A stretch of DNA of 64,000 nucleotides, from contig JASANC010003710.1 in NCBI GenBank assembly GCA_030248135.1, positions 1-64,000 on the forward strand, written 5' to 3'. Positions 63,193 through 64,000 of the stretch are shown here, piece by piece (within the stretch, counting starts at the first letter, position 1; the number at the start of each line of letters is the position of its first letter). The notes under the pieces are model-generated. The model was not told the DNA's origin. It ran no database searches and saw only the letters and a program-made list of their open reading frames with translations. Origin of the DNA: Theristus sp. LFF4_11. Its lineage: Eukaryota > Nematoda > Chromadorea > Monhysterida > Xyalidae. The position numbers were made by a program, and so were the translations under genes.

Positions 63193-64000
63193 CTAACAGG
63201 GGTGTACACCTGAGAAAAAAACTGCGGTTAACTGCGGTAATTTTGTGGGTGCGCGTTCTGGAGTGTTTGGTTGACAAACCAGTGACTCCCTTCGACCGGC
63301 TCTAATGTCATCGAGCACTTCGTCAGTGTCTTCGTTCGGCGGTGGTGGCGTCGGCTCCCGTGGTGGACCATTTTTTTCGTCAAGCCAGTACGTTTGAATC
63401 GTGTAACCAGGCTGCGACATTTTTTTATATGTTCCTGGTTACTCTGCGCATCCGCAAAGCCCGTTTGCGAAAAAGGACTTTCATAAGACGCAGTTTGAAT
63501 TGTGCGCACCTGCCATTCGTATTCTCTGTACTTTGTGGTCGTGAACAGCTTCGGGCAGACTTTTTTCAAGAGCGCTTCTGTGTCAGCACTGATCTGAATC
63601 TTCATCGGCTGTTCGTGGAAATGTTATCGAAATAGGTTTTATTATTACATCGTTTTTAGTGGTAAACAAAACCGAGAAAATACGAACTGATCCGCTGCTT
63701 TCCATCTTATTCGCCAGCAGCACATGTTCTCCGAACAAGCAATATCGGGGCATTTTGACGCCGACAACGCCCGCCACAACACTGCCACTGTGCACTCCTG
63801 CAGTTAGTATCAATAATGTAACAGAAACACAGGTTGCAGCGCTGAAAACGTTCGAATTGAATGCATAATACCAGCTCGAATCTGAATGTTCTGCCCTTTG
63901 ACGTTGACGAGTTTTGTCTGTTCAATGAGATCGAACGCGCAGTCGCACGCGTACTCCACGTGGTGCGCATTGCGCGTCGGCGCTCCCGCGACAGCCATGT
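63193..64000 (-). CDS. Soluble guanylate cyclase subunit, alpha-like, 3' end
   Basis: C-terminal part of a haem-type (soluble) guanylate cyclase that makes cGMP as a heterodimer. Exons on the minus strand: 64,000-63,872 (open to the window edge), 63,797-63,688, 63,608-63,510 and 63,411-63,193. The frame continues past the edge, so the ATG at 63,998 is internal (it lies in the YMAVAG segment after the GD motif). Catalytic-domain landmarks: [66 protein letters not shown] and [28 protein letters not shown] followed by LANK is the alpha-subunit signature. Beta subunits have a catalytic Asn and Arg (VN--SR) at the positions that here read L and K. The tail is proline-rich. Upstream haem-NO-binding and coiled-coil parts lie outside the window. 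Confidence 0.82.

Noticed and set aside
63998..64000. ATG at 63,998 as start of the cyclase
   Set aside because: The frame is open to the window edge and the residues match the middle of the catalytic domain (YMAVAG after the GD motif).

Overview
The window is animal nuclear DNA, not bacterial. It has six recognisable multi-exon housekeeping or signalling genes, one tandem pair of an unrecognised family, short GT...AG introns (often 70-150 nt), AATAAA signals, an APE-type LINE, tRNA-derived SINEs and very many DNA transposons. Gene content (GGA, AUP1, TAF11, SHMT, MBOAT7, a soluble guanylate cyclase subunit) fits an invertebrate metazoan with a compact but transposon-rich genome. I cannot place it to phylum with confidence.

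Layout. 1-8,560: gene-poor, only short MITE-like repeats seen. 8,560-11,550: several layers of nested transposons, including a foldback-like element whose ends are 15-bp minisatellite arrays. 11,911-15,379: a recent tandem duplication carrying two nearly identical four-exon genes on the minus strand. 15,400-22,900: nested hAT-type elements with diagnostic 8-bp target duplications, then a foldback element with arms of about 690 bp. 22,932-28,205 (+): GGA. 29,338-33,632 (-): AUP1, convergent with GGA. 33,690-44,340: a second repeat domain with a 1.45-kb palindrome, C-rich modules, hAT copies and short arrays. 44,381-48,125 (+): TAF11. 49,872-57,524 (+): serine hydroxymethyltransferase, interrupted where one conserved exon should be by a 3.6-kb LINE lying between long G runs. 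58,694-62,019 (+): MBOAT7. 63,193-64,000 (-): 3' end of a soluble guanylate cyclase alpha-like subunit, running off the window.

The genes do not form a pathway. GGA works in trans-Golgi sorting, AUP1 at the ER and lipid droplets, TAF11 in TFIID, SHMT in one-carbon metabolism, MBOAT7 in phosphatidylinositol remodelling and the cyclase in cGMP signalling. Exon boundaries were set by hand from splice consensus, reading phase and remembered family alignment. Where phases were checked, total coding lengths are multiples of three.

The most notable items are a 2A-like (DVELNPGP) motif in the LINE protein, the SHMT gene that loses about 75 conserved residues but stays in frame, the nested transposon stacks whose insertion order can be read from target duplications, and the unrecognised tandem gene pair with a GC-AG intron.
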